A DNA stretch of 56,199 nucleotides from Thraustochytrium sp. TN22 (lineage: Eukaryota; Sar; Bigyra; Thraustochytrida; Thraustochytriidae): contig JABLUY010000239.1 in assembly GCA_013306675.1 (NCBI GenBank), positions 1 through 56,199 on the forward strand. Direction: 5' to 3'. The notes under the pieces are model-generated. The model saw only the letters and a list, made by a program, of their open reading frames with translations. It was not told the DNA's origin and searched no databases. How positions within the stretch are numbered: the stretch's first letter is position 1; each line of letters opens with the position of its first letter. Below, piece after piece: positions 21,001-31,358 of this stretch. A program made the position numbers and the translations under genes.

Positions 21001-24000
21001 GATGAATCGTGAGGAGCAGATCAACTATGCGTTTGAACTGCAAGTGGAGCGCAATCGCCGGCGAGCGCGCATGGAGCGCAAGCGGCGCGCGGCTCGCAGG
21101 CTTCGCACCCTGTCGTCGTCTGCGCCGCATAGCTCGCGATCGCTTCTGGACACCATGAGCGAGACCTTGCCGGCGTCGAAGCGACTGAGCCTGGCGGCCG
21201 GCGCGGCGGCCAATGCTGCGGGTGTGGGCGCAGCTGGCGTCGACGACCTGAATGTCCTAGTACCGCCTGGCGCAGGGGGCAACTCACCCTTTTGCATCCC
21301 GGATACGCCCCGCGGTCGCGATGCCGCGGCGCTGCCGCTGCCGGTGGAGCTCCCGACAGTGGACACGATGCTCTCCGTGCCTGCGTCGCCCCTGCGGCAG
21401 ACAGAGCTGCCTGCCACGGTGGCTCTGCGCACCGGGGCCGGCGCCCTCCGCGCCGTTGTCCAAGAGGGAACGCTCCTGCGCATCTCGCAGCACGAGACAG
21501 GCGTGGTGAAGCAGGTGCAGCAGGCCGCAAACGGGAACGAGCTTGCCTTGGTGCACAGTTGCAACTCGCTGACCGGCCTTCAGACGACGAGCTGGCGCGC
21601 CATTGCCGACCTGGAGCTGAGCGAGGACATCATCGCCGACCGGTATCGATTGTCGACGCAGGAGTCGACATTTGCAGTCGAGGAGGACTCATCCGAGCGC
21701 GCTGAGGCCTCAGGCGAGCCCGCCGAGGTCTCTGGCGACACGGAAACTGCCAAACGTCGGCTTACGCATGAGCTACGGCAGCTGTTCTCAAGGAGCGCGA
21801 TTCTGAGCGCGCGGCGCGGCGCTGTAGCGGCCGTGTCGGCGTCGATGGGGCCCGCCAACAGCAGCGAGCAGATGCAACAGCTGCTCGGCGAGGCGGGCGG
21901 CGCCTCGCAGATCCTCGGCATGCTGAAACTGTGCGAGAGCTCCGCGTCATCGGACGTGCCGCAGCGGCCGCTGGGGACGACAGCGCCATCATTTTCGAAC
22001 GCCAGCGCGGACGAAGCGCTTGCCAGTATGGGCGACTCGGGCGACGCCTCAGCCGGCCTGTGGCGTGCCGTTGCCTTGCTCTTCGCGCAGAATGACGACT
22101 TCGCAGACCTTGTCCTGGACGAGGCGATTCTATGTCTGTCGCTCACGGCGAAGAACACGCTCTTCTTCGAGACGCCGCATCCGCTGTGCCCGATCGAGGA
22201 CTACGAGGATGCCGGCGGATCGGAGGTGAGCAGCGAGGAGGACCTGACGAGCTTTAACGAGTCGGAGGACGGTCTAAGCCGTGCGTCATCCGTGGCGCAC
22301 CCGAGCGACGTGGCGAGCCCGCCCACGTCCCCACGAAATGGCCGCGGCTCTTTGCTGAGCCGATCCGGGTCGGCGGCCTCGGACGACGTGCGCCCGCCCA
22401 CGAGCGTCGGCACGGGCGTCGGGTCGGTGCGCTCGCGCAACGCCTCCACGGGCGGGGGCGGCCCGTCACCGTCGCCGAATCCGTCAGACGAGTCGGACGG
22501 CCTCCCATCGCCGCCTCCGCTGCGATCGTCGCGGCGACTCTCGGGCAGTCACCGTTTTTGCATCAAGGGCGCCTCGGGGCTGCTCGTGGAGTTTGATCGG
22601 CGTAGCTCGGTCATCTCGGACGCCACGCAGGTCACGCTCTCGTATGACCCGCAAGACCGCGAGGTGATCACCGTGCTGGGCGAGGGTGGCGCCGACACGT
22701 GGCAGCCGGTGGTGGTGAGTGGCGACACGTGCTACATGCACTGGAACGTGAACCACGCGGACATCCTTGGCGCCCTGCAGCGCCTGGACGAGCTGAGTGT
22801 GAACATCGACGAGGTGGCCTGGGGTGTTGCGGTGCGCGTGCGCAGCCTGGAGGACACGGCAAATGCGGACGAACTGGAGGTGCTAGAGCGGCCCTTTGGG
22901 TGGCGCCTCCTGCAGGTAGTCGCGGAGAACCCTTCTCGCGCGCTGGACCGGCTCGACGGCGGCACGCGATTCTTCCAGACAGCCGTGAGCTACCTGCGCA
23001 CGAACCACCTGGCCTTCAAGCCCGAGCTGTGCGAGGTGCTGACGCTGCTGGTCAAAGCGCGCATGGCTGCGCGCGCTCTCCAGCCCACGAGCCTGTGGGA
23101 CCCAACCATGCGCAAGGGATTGTACAAGCTGCATTACGACCTGCTCGTGCTCTTCGACGAGGTTGCGGAGGACGGCTTCACCTCAGTGTCGCCCTATTTT
23201 GTGTGCCTGCTGGAGCTCCTGGTTCTCTGCCGCGACATTTGGGCGCTCCAGATGGACCAGGACCCGGGGCTCCCGGCGCCGCCGCTTTTGACGCGACCCT
23301 CGCACTCCGCGGCGAGCCTGAGCTCCCTGGTGGCAGCTCAGGGCGGCGGGGACGACCTCCTCGCCCCGGTCCCGGCACGAAACTTCTCGGCGTCGACCGG
23401 TCTCGGGTCTCTCGGCGAGGATGACGCGCGGCTTTCGCCTCTATCCGTCGTGGTGCCGGCGGTTGACGGCGCGCTCGTGGGCACCGGGGTCGAACCTGGC
23501 GCTCCGACAGTGTCGACGCCGGAGCTGGCGTTGGCGTCGGCACGCAAGCTGCGCAAGGCGCCGCTGTGTACGTTGGTGGTCTTCGGGTGCCGCGAGAACT
23601 CCAAGATGGTGGTTGACTGCGAGACGTGCCGGCTGGCCGGTCCGGACGCTGTGTGCTTGGCGTGCGCGGCGACCTGCCACGCTGGCCATGTGCTGCGCAA
23701 CGAGCGCACGACGACGGCGCCTTGCGGGTGCAGCCTGCGCGGCCCGGACGCGTGCAGCGCGCTGCGTCCGTTCGCGGACGCGTGGAAGATCGGGCCGGCG
23801 GACCGCACCTGGTTCGACGTCGTGTGCCAGACCGCGGACGTTGTGGACTGCATCAGCAACCAGACGCGGCCGTTGCCGTTTGCCTTTATCCGCGAGGCAT
23901 ACCGCACGTGTGCAGACGGCAAGCTGCTGAGGCTGTGCCTGCGAAACCTGGAGGAGTGCCTGCGCAGCGAGGTGCAAAACACGTGGTGGGACCGTGAGGC

Positions 24001-26894
24001 GCGCCACATGTGGGCGAGCATGCTTGACCAGGGCATGGACTCGGTGGCTGAGGTGGCCTTCGGGCTCAAGGTGCTGGTCGGGTCACTGCTCCCCATGGCC
24101 TTCCAGCCGTGGTGGCGCGACCGCCAGGCGGCGTGGTATCGCAAGATTCACACAAATCAGGCGTGGGAGTTAGCGCAGGCCATGGTGCAGCTCAACTTCG
24201 CGCTCGCGCCCGCTGCCTGCTACCCGGAGTGGGACGCGCGGCAGCAGAACTGGATGCGCACGCTCATGGGCATTGCGGACCTAGGCGACGCCAACGCGTG
24301 CACGTACCAGCTGAGCGAGGACTTTCCTCGTCCTCAGGTGTACTTCAAGTGCCAGACGTGCAACCTGGAAGTGTGCGAGCCGTGCGCCGTGCGGCATGGG
24401 CAGCGCGGCCACACGCTGAGCGAGGAGACCTCAGGCCCCGGGTTCTGCGACGAGCGGACGCCCGTGCCTCCAGAGCTGCGCAAGCCGCGCTTCGAGGACT
24501 TTGCTTACTGCGCGGTTCCCAACTTCGACTCTCTGTACGACCTGTACTGGATGAGTCACGAGGACGAAGACGAGGACATCGGCGAGGACCAGGTCCCGAC
24601 CGAGCCGCGCACGCTGGCGGCTCTCCTCAACATACCGCACGCACCCTTCAAAGCGGTGCACACGGGCGACGCGAGCATGTCTCGTCTGGTCCGGTGCGCC
24701 TCGCCGGAGGGCGCGAACCTGATGTCGCCCTGCCTGGAGGGAATCCTCATGGAGCTCTTGAGCGTCAAGGAGGACTGCGACTTTTTGTGCGTGTCGTGCG
24801 ACGGCGACCACGGATTTGCGCTGGCGCTCGGCTGCCTGCTTTCAAACGGCCAACGACCGCACGGGTCCGCGCGCATTCATGGCCTGGTGGCCACGGACAC
24901 GGCGGCCAAGCGCGTGCGGCAGAACCTGCACGTGTTGCGGCACGACTTCGGCGTGCCCATGGGGCCGGCGGACGTCTTTGCCGGCGACCTGCTTGCGCAC
25001 AGCTGCGCGGTGTCGGACTACGGCAAGCGGCTGCGGCGCCGGCAGCGCAAGGGCCACAAGGGCCCTTTCCCGGAGCCGCACGCCATCAAGGGCATGCTGC
25101 CGCGGTACGACCGCATCTTCGTCACGGGCCTGTGCACCGAGGCGCAGCTGGAGGCGTTGTCTGCGATGCTGCCGCTGGACGGCGCGCTCCTCTGCCCCAT
25201 GGTGGACTCGCTGCACTATGGTATCTACGCGCAGCGTAACCATTTTACAGGCGAGTGCGAGCGCCGCACGCTGGCGCCCCTGTACGAGGACTCGCAGGTC
25301 TTTTTGCGCGACATCCAGGCCCTCAAGCCGGTCCTGCAGGAGGTCTCAGAAGACGCTTGGGACGACGAGGATGACGACGAGACGGACGACGTTGAAGAGG
25401 ATGAGGCGGACGCGGAGGCAGAGGCGGAGGATGCGGAGCTCGAGGACGAGGACGAGGACGAGGAGGGGGAGGGGGAGGAAGGAGAAGGAGATGATGAAGA
25501 TGATGACGACGACGACCTTAGCTCCGGTGCTTTACGCGGGCCTCGGCCCGCGCGAGACTCACTGGACCTGCTCGATGATAGTGAAACCGAAGTCGAGCAC
25601 GGCCAGCGGTGGGGCGGCCAGAACGGCGAATACGGAGGCGCAGATGACGGCGAGGGCAGTCTCGTCAACGTGGAGACGGAGTCGGAGCCGAGCGTGCGCG
25701 CGGACAGCGGATACGACCTGGGGACGCACGGCACGCACGGCGCATCCATCTCTGAGCGCGCGCCATTGTCGGAGGACTCCGTGGCAGAGGCTCGCGAGGA
25801 CCTCCTGCAGCGCGTGCAGCGCGACAACGATCTGATGCGGCGAATCGGGGAGGCATGGACGCTGGAGGGGTGGATCTCGCTGGCGGACTTTGCGAACAAG
25901 ATGGTGGGACGTGAGCCGTCCATGATCGGCTTCCGGGACCTAAACAGCCTGACAGTGCAGCCGTTCCCACTGCTGCAGGAGGAGAATGACCTCGAGGTGA
26001 CGCGCGGGCGCTTTGCCGTGCTCAAGCGCGTGAACGAAAGCCTGTCAGAGGTGCTCCCGCTCATCAACCTTACGCCGCGTTATTCGGCAGGCGGTGTGGG
26101 CAAGCTCTTGTCGCGCACTCGCACCAAACGGCTCATCTTTTTGTCCACCAAGCTCGACGCCTGGGCCAAGGTGCTCGACCCGATGTGGAGCGAGGCACCT
26201 TTCACGAGCATGCCGTCTATCACAGTGAGCCGCAAGCTGGCGGACATTGGGCTCGTGGACGACTCGCTCTTCATGCAGACGTACAACCAGGTGCAGACGT
26301 TCCCGCTGTGCTCGCTGCGCCGCCGCGACCAAAGCTTCAAGGTCATCTTCGCGGGCGAGGGTGGCCAGGACCTGGGCGGCTTGTACCGCGACCTCATCTC
26401 GGAGTTGTGCGCCGAGCTGCGCAACGGCCGCCCGGCACTGCTTTTTCAGCCCCCGCTCATGGCCAAGTCGCAGGGCGAGTACATGCTGCCGCGGCCCGCC
26501 CTCAAGAGCCCAGTGGAACTGCGGCTCTTTGAGTTCCTCGGCACGCTTCTGGGAATTGCCTGCCTGCGCCATGGCGTGACGCTGGCATTGGACATCTCAC
26601 CACTCGTTTGGAAAGCGCTGGTGCGCGACCGCCCCCACGAATCGGACCTGCGGTACATTGATGATGGTGCCCTGCAGCGCGTCTCCTTCGTGCGGAGTTC
26701 GCCGTCGCCAGAGGAGATCAGGAACGTCTTCTTCGACGACACGGTGTTTGCGGTACAGCCGAGCGATGCGAACTTTGTTGCTCATGACCTGCTGGCGGCC
26801 AATGCCGCCGAGGTCACGGGGCCTGCGGCGGCCTCTGGCAGCGAGTTCACCTCCGGGTCGGTGACTGAGGCGGCCTCGCCCGCGCGGCAGAGTT

Positions 26895-26928
<34 letters not shown>

Positions 26929-27691
26929 CTTTAGTGCGTCGCCAATGTCGGAGGGTGCAGCCAGTGGCTGGTCGGTCCAGGTACCGAGCCCGAGCCCGAG
27001 TCACAGCCGGCTCGGCACGGACCTCGGGTCATCCGGGACCACCGGCGAGGGCCTCACGACCGGTCAGACGCAGAACCTGGTGGAACTCTGCCCGCTCGGC
27101 AAGGAACGGCGCGTCACGCCACAGAACGCGTACGAGTACGCGGACCTGCTTGAGGCATTCCGCCTGTCGGAGACGAAAATGCAGGTTGATGCGCTCAAGC
27201 GTGGCCTGGCGCCGCTTGTGCCAGCCCGGCTCCTGCCCATGTTCAACTGGCAGGAATTGCAGAGCCTGTGCTGCGGCGTCTCGGACGTGGACGTGGAGTT
27301 CTTGCATTCGCGCACCAAGTATATCGGTGGCATGCGAGTCACAGACAGCGCCGTCAAGTTCTTCTGGGACGTCTTGGGCAACGACTTCTCGCCGGAGGAC
27401 CGCACGCAGTTTTTGCGTTTCGTTTGGGGCCGCGAGCGCATGTCGGAGGTGGACGAGATTACATTCACCATCGGGCCGCACCTTCAGGCGCGCGACTCAG
27501 GCGACCCGGACAAGTACCTGCCGCAGGCGCACACCTGCTTCATGAGCCTGTCGCTGCCGAATTACACCTCCAAGGAGGTTTTGCGCAAGCGCCTTCACTT
27601 TGCCATTTACAACTGCAACGCCATTGACGCCGACGAGACAGGCGAAGGCATCGCCAACCGCGCCCTTGACCTTGAGCTAGGTGGGAACTAG
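12620..27691 (+). CDS. Giant HECT E3 ubiquitin ligase with ankyrin repeats, IQ motif and UBR box
   Basis: About 5,023 residues from the ATG at 12620, with no intron needed over 15 kb. A hydrophobic stretch (~110-135) precedes ankyrin repeats at ~151-304 (NGSNALMLAAWAGRREAVMI, GWTALTYAARAGE, GATPLMFAAFVGS). An IQ-like motif (ITIQRAAKAF) lies near 965. A beta-sandwich of the type seen in HERC-class proteins (WQPVVVSGDTCYMHW...WGVAVRV) is at ~3312-3411. A UBR-box zinc finger (CETC, CLACAATCHAGH) is at ~3649-3720, and a second Cys/His module (CQTCNLEVCEPCAVRHGQRG) at ~3891-3935. Acidic tracts follow. The HECT domain fills the last ~450 residues, with catalytic Cys4973 in LPQAHTCF. It should form a ubiquitin thioester with an E2 and modify substrates; UBR boxes often read N-degrons. 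Substrates unknown. The N-terminal 100 residues are low-complexity and the true start could be the ATG at 12917. Confidence 0.93.
12813..12846 (+). repeat. (GGC)n coding poly-Gly
   Basis: Triplet run near the N-terminus of the HECT protein. Confidence 0.85.
18001..18060 (+). repeat. (GGC/AGC)n coding Gly/Ser-rich linker
   Basis: Glycine-rich triplet tract within the HECT protein, between helical regions. Confidence 0.85.
20848..20920 (+). repeat. (CAC)n-(CAG)n coding poly-His then poly-Gln
   Basis: Adjacent His and Gln homopolymer tracts in the HECT protein. Confidence 0.85.
26897..26925 (+). repeat. (GGC)n coding poly-Gly inside the HECT domain
   Basis: Poly-glycine within a low-complexity insert that splits the HECT N-lobe. 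Confidence 0.85.
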
Positions 27692-27720
27692 CTTAGCAGC
27701 AGCAGCAACAACAAGAACAA

Positions 27721-27776
27721 CAACAGGCAACAGGCAACAGGCAACAGGCAACAGGCAACAGGCAACAGGCAACAGG
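27721..27776. repeat. (CAACAGG)8 heptamer tandem array
   Basis: Eight perfect 7-base units just past the HECT stop codon, so in its 3' UTR or the convergent spacer. Confidence 0.95.
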
Positions 27777-27826
27777 AAAAGCAGCAGCAGCAGAGGCGGC
27801 AGCAGCAGAGGGGCAGCAGCAGTACC

Positions 27827-27828
27827 AA

Positions 27829-27915
<87 letters not shown>

Positions 27916-27928
27916 TAGCAACAGCAAT

Positions 27929-27971
<43 letters not shown>

Positions 27972-27984
27972 GCAGCAGCAACAG
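27827..27984. repeat. (CAACAG)n hexamer microsatellite
   Basis: About 26 units. Two units carry a C-to-T change (AATAGC), and the array ends in CAG triplets. It lies between the convergent HECT and Fe-ADH-like genes. Confidence 0.95.
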
Positions 27985-28105
27985 TGCCACTGATTTGATC
28001 TGATTCGACTCGACCTGGTCTGGTCTGGTCCTGACGAGAATGACGATGCTTTGATATTGATGACGATGCTTCTTACAAGGTGTTTGGATCTCTGTTTTCT
28101 ACTAG

Positions 28106-29305
28106 CTAGAGAGCCGCCTCGAAAACATCGAGAACACGATCCATGCGAAGGCGGCCGCGCGTTGCCGCGTCGACGGCCTGCGCGGCAGGTTTGAGGTGCT
28201 CCTCCTTATCGAAGATGATGCCTTGCGAAAGAAGGCCGAGCGGCTTCGGCAGTGTCTCGGAAGCAAGAGCGCGCAGCGCGTCAACGATGGGCGGCGGCGC
28301 AGCGTCAGCGGCGAGCAGCGCCAGTGACGGGTAGAAGAGCGAGCCGCACGCAAGGTCAAAGTCCACGGGAACCTCGTCGCGCAGCGCTGCGGCGAGAATC
28401 TCGTGCGGCGCGCGGGGCAGGGCAGCCTGGAGCTGCGGCAGGCCGCCCATGGCAAGGCTGGCCGGCGAAAGCGCCTCCACAAGCGCCGCGGCGTCCCCAT
28501 GTGCGTGTGCATCGGCGGCCGTCTCTAGGTAGTCGAGATTGCGCGGGTCGGATGCGGGCACCGCGGCGCCCAGAGCGTCGCTGGTCATGGCACACGCGAG
28601 CTCGCGGCCCGCAAGAAAGTGCAGACGGCGGGCGTCGAGCAGGCCGGACTTGGCATCGCGCTCCGCATCCGAGACGTCGAGCGCCATGGTCTCCGGGTCG
28701 ACCAGCACGCTGACCGGAAGCGCCTCCTTGCAGGAACGCACCAGGCGGCGGTCCTTGTCGTAGTCGACCAGAGACATGGTGGGGCCCGCCTCGACGCCGC
28801 CGCAGGGCACGGTGGGCAGCGCCACCCAAGGCAGGCGCAAGTCGCTCACAGGCGGGAGCGGCGCCGCCTCCTTGGTGCCCTTGCGCGGCGGGCGGCCGTC
28901 GAGGATGGGGGTAAATTGCGCCGCGACCTCGGCCGGGTCGCGCGCCTTGGCGAAAGCGAGCACGCTGAGCGCCTTGGCCATGTTCATGACGGCCGCGTCG
29001 CCGTGCGCGAGCACCACGTCGGCGCGCGTGCGCTGCAGCGTGTCGAGCCCCATGAGCAGGCTGGAGAACTGCGGCTCCACGCCCGCCGCGATCGTCCGCG
29101 GCAGCGTGAACCGCAGCACCTGCAGGCCTGCGCCCTGCAGCATACTGTCCACAAGCGCGGCCGACCGCCGCTCGCGCGTCGCCTCGGCCGCCACCACCAG
29201 CACGCGCGGCATGGCGCCGCCGCCGCCCGGCCCGCCCGCCGCCGCCGCGCGCGCGGCCTGGGCCACGCCGCGCGCGGCGCCGCGCGCCACCACGCCCGCC
29301 GCCAT
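28106..29305 (-). CDS. Iron-type alcohol dehydrogenase-like protein, active site degenerate
   Basis: 399 residues from the ATG at 29305. An alternative start at 29212 (MPRVLVV) would give 368 residues. The extra N-terminus is Ala/Arg-rich with no acidic residues and could be a mitochondrial presequence. The body follows the group III (iron) ADH plan: RVLVVAA strand, ADVVLAHGDAAVMNMAKAL where GGGS...D.AKA is expected, LPWVALPTVPCGG for the PTTxGTGSE loop, VLVDPETM for the DP motif, then GLLDARRLHFLAGREL, and a C-terminal helical bundle. The Gly-rich NAD loop is altered, and the later metal-binding His residues (GxxHG and PHG in active members) are missing. ADHFE1-type hydroxyacid-oxoacid transhydrogenases are the nearest functional class by layout. 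I expect a non-catalytic or altered-function relative. Confidence 0.7.
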   Translation of the reverse strand: MAAGVVARGAARGVAQAARAAAAGGPGGGGAMPRVLVVAAEATRERRSAALVDSMLQGAGLQVLRFTLPRTIAAGVEPQFSSLLMGLDTLQRTRADVVLAHGDAAVMNMAKALSVLAFAKARDPAEVAAQFTPILDGRPPRKGTKEAAPLPPVSDLRLPWVALPTVPCGGVEAGPTMSLVDYDKDRRLVRSCKEALPVSVLVDPETMALDVSDAERDAKSGLLDARRLHFLAGRELACAMTSDALGAAVPASDPRNLDYLETAADAHAHGDAAALVEALSPASLAMGGLPQLQAALPRAPHEILAAALRDEVPVDFDLACGSLFYPSLALLAADAAPPPIVDALRALASETLPKPLGLLSQGIIFDKEEHLKPAAQAVDAATRGRLRMDRVLDVFEAAL

Positions 29306-29894
29306 CGCCCGCGCCCGCCCTTCCCCTCGCCGCGCCGCGCCTGCCGCCGCCCGCGCCTGCCGGGCGCCGCGATCGGGCTCTGCGCGCCGCCCGCGCAGCC
29401 AGCCACGCCGCCGCCGCCGCCGCCGCCGCCGCCCCGAGGCCCGCGCCGCGCGGCCGCCGCCTCGGGCGCCTCGGGCGCGCGGCCGCCGCGCGCGAGGCGA
29501 GGCGAGGCGAGGCGAGGCGGCCGGCCGGGCCGCGCCGGGGCGAGGCGGGCTGCGGCGCGACGCCCGCGGCGCGGAGGCGCTGATTCTGATTCTGTTTTCG
29601 AGGCGCGCCGGCGCGACGCGCCCCGCAAGCCCCGCGCCGCGGGGAAAATCCGTCGTGGCAGAGAGCGAGGCCGAGGCCTTGCGCGACGGCTCGGAGTGCA
29701 CCAACGAGCGTCGCGACGAGGACGAGCGGCCCAGCTGGCCGCCACGCTAATGGCGCTCGAAAGGGAAGCGAACGACATGCGAGTTTGGGCTGGCGAGCTC
29801 GGCGAGCTCAGGTTTTGTGAGGAGCAGCGCCCCATGGTTGTCTCGCTTGTCGTGCTCGACGGACGCCATCACTGGTTCCTTCTCTGGGCTTTTC
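29306..29894. other. Divergent intergenic region with (GCGAG)n pentamer
   Basis: Extremely GC-rich; a GCGAG pentamer repeats about five times near 29493-29518. Frames open on both strands give Arg/Pro/Ala-rich nonsense. A possible extra 5' exon of the downstream plus-strand gene (ATG at 29750) cannot be excluded. Confidence 0.35.
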
Positions 29895-30875
29895 ATGTCC
29901 TGGCTCAAGGTTGGCACGGGCAAGGAGCGTAAGCGATTTCGGCAGCGAGACAACAAGCTGGAGCACTGCAGCGCGATGGTCCGGCAAGTGTCGCCCTGGG
30001 CCACAGCGGGCATGCTGCGCGACCACCTCCCCAAGCTCGTGCGCAACGCCGCGATCTACGACGTACAGGTGGTCGACGCCACGGGCAGCGCCCTCTCGCT
30101 CTGCGTGGAACGCGGCAAGCGCATACAGCAGATGGCGCGCGCCGACGCCCGACGCAAGTCGTCGCACAGCGCAGCCGCAGCGGCGGCCTTCCAGCGCCGG
30201 TACAAGCAGGTCGTGCCTCTTGACGAGCTCGCCGTGGCGAGCGTCCAGGTGTGGACGGCGCGCCTCCCTTCGTCTTTGTCAGCGCATGAGCGACCTAGAC
30301 CGCTGCCTTGCGCTCTGAAGCATGCTCACCTGCTCGCCCAGCCAGCGCTCGTCGCTACGCCTCAATGGGCGGGCAGCCCTGATCGTACAGCCAGCGCCGC
30401 TACCCAGCACGCCGCTTTGGGAGAACCACGAGTATGACAAGTGGCGCCGCCGTCTGCGCCGTATGGGCACCTCCGTCTTTATGGTTGTGCTGTTACTGGC
30501 GAGCGTCGTCATCTCGTACATGTCCGAGTCCTACAAGCTCGCGCGCAGCTTCGTCGAGTCCTTAGCGGCTCTGGCACGGGCCTGCCGTGCAGTAACATCT
30601 TCTCCAACGCCACTGACGCGACTGAGGCCATCGACATCGCCAACATTGCTGGCGCGTACACCGCCCCCGGCCTCGACGACGGGTACACCCACCCGGACTG
30701 CCTCTACGAAAACTCGCTCACGGACAACCTCAAGTTCGGCTCCACTGACTTTGGCGACGCCTGCGCCTGCTACTTCGACAGCTTTTGGCGAGACCTTTCG
30801 TGCCGTTCGGCGTCTGCGCAAAGTGGTCGCGGCCATTGTCCTCCACGAATTAGAGGGTGCGGGCGAAGCCGATGA
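29895..30875 (+). CDS. Putative single-pass membrane protein, spliced, with a frame break
   Basis: Best model: exon 1 29895-30248 (118 codons, MSWLKVGTGKERKRF...), an intron of 97 bases with donor GTGTGG and acceptor CCAG, and exon 2 from 30346. Exon 2 encodes PLWENHEYDKWRRRLRRMG followed by a strong membrane segment (VFMVVLLLASVVISYM, about 30475-30525). Downstream, convincing coding sense (CSNIFSNATDATEAIDIANI, then CLYENSLTDNLKFGS) continues in a different frame, so a shift occurs between about 30530 and 30600 with no good splice pair to explain it. The segment after the membrane span has several Cys and a possible N-glycosylation site (NAT), suggesting a lumenal or extracellular side. No family recognised. 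It is an unresolved model: sequencing indel, missed tiny intron or pseudogene. Confidence 0.4.
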
Positions 30876-31090
30876 CCACGGCCAGGAGCGCCACGCTCTG
30901 GCGCGATGCAGGAACCAGACCGCGGGCGCGCCCTCGGGCCACATGCTCTTGAGGCGTGCTCGCAGAACCAACGGCACGATGTCGAGAGGAACGAGGTAGG
31001 TGAAGGCGAGCGCCTTGCGTCAGCGTGTGCTTCAAAAACTGCAAAGATGATGCGGTCGCCGTTGTCGAGGTTGAGGTCGGTCCCAGCGAC
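30850..31090 (-). other. Possible minus-strand membrane-protein fragment, frame-broken
   Basis: Three short minus-strand stretches look coding by composition and sense but lie in different frames: VAGTDLNLDNGDRIIFA (about 31090-31042), then ALAFTYLVPLDIVPLVLRAR (about 31017-30958), and SVALLAVVIGFARTL ending at a TAA at 30850-30852. Two of them are membrane-like. I cannot find introns of normal size that join them. It may be a decayed gene, an indel-damaged gene or chance open frames in GC-rich DNA. Confidence 0.2.
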
Positions 31091-31358
31091 TATCGTCGTC
31101 GTGACATCATGCTGTTCTGGACGGCAACACTCGCATTCTCTTGGATTCGATGTCCGGCCGTCTCCCAGCACTTGCCCGTGTCGGCGCCGTGCACCTGTAC
31201 GCGCGGGCAACGCCCGCCCGCCTGCCCGCCCGCGCACGCCGCTCCGTTGCCCTGCGCGTCCTGGCCAGATTGAGATGAGACTCGAGGCGCGGCGCGGCGA
31301 GGGAAGGCGGGGCGAGAGCAGAGGCGCGGAGGCAGACCCGAAGCGCAGATGCGCGGCG

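Noticed and set aside
27688-27990. Poly-Leu minus-strand and Thr/Ala-rich plus-strand frames
   Set aside because: Both are direct readings of the CAACAG microsatellite, not genes.
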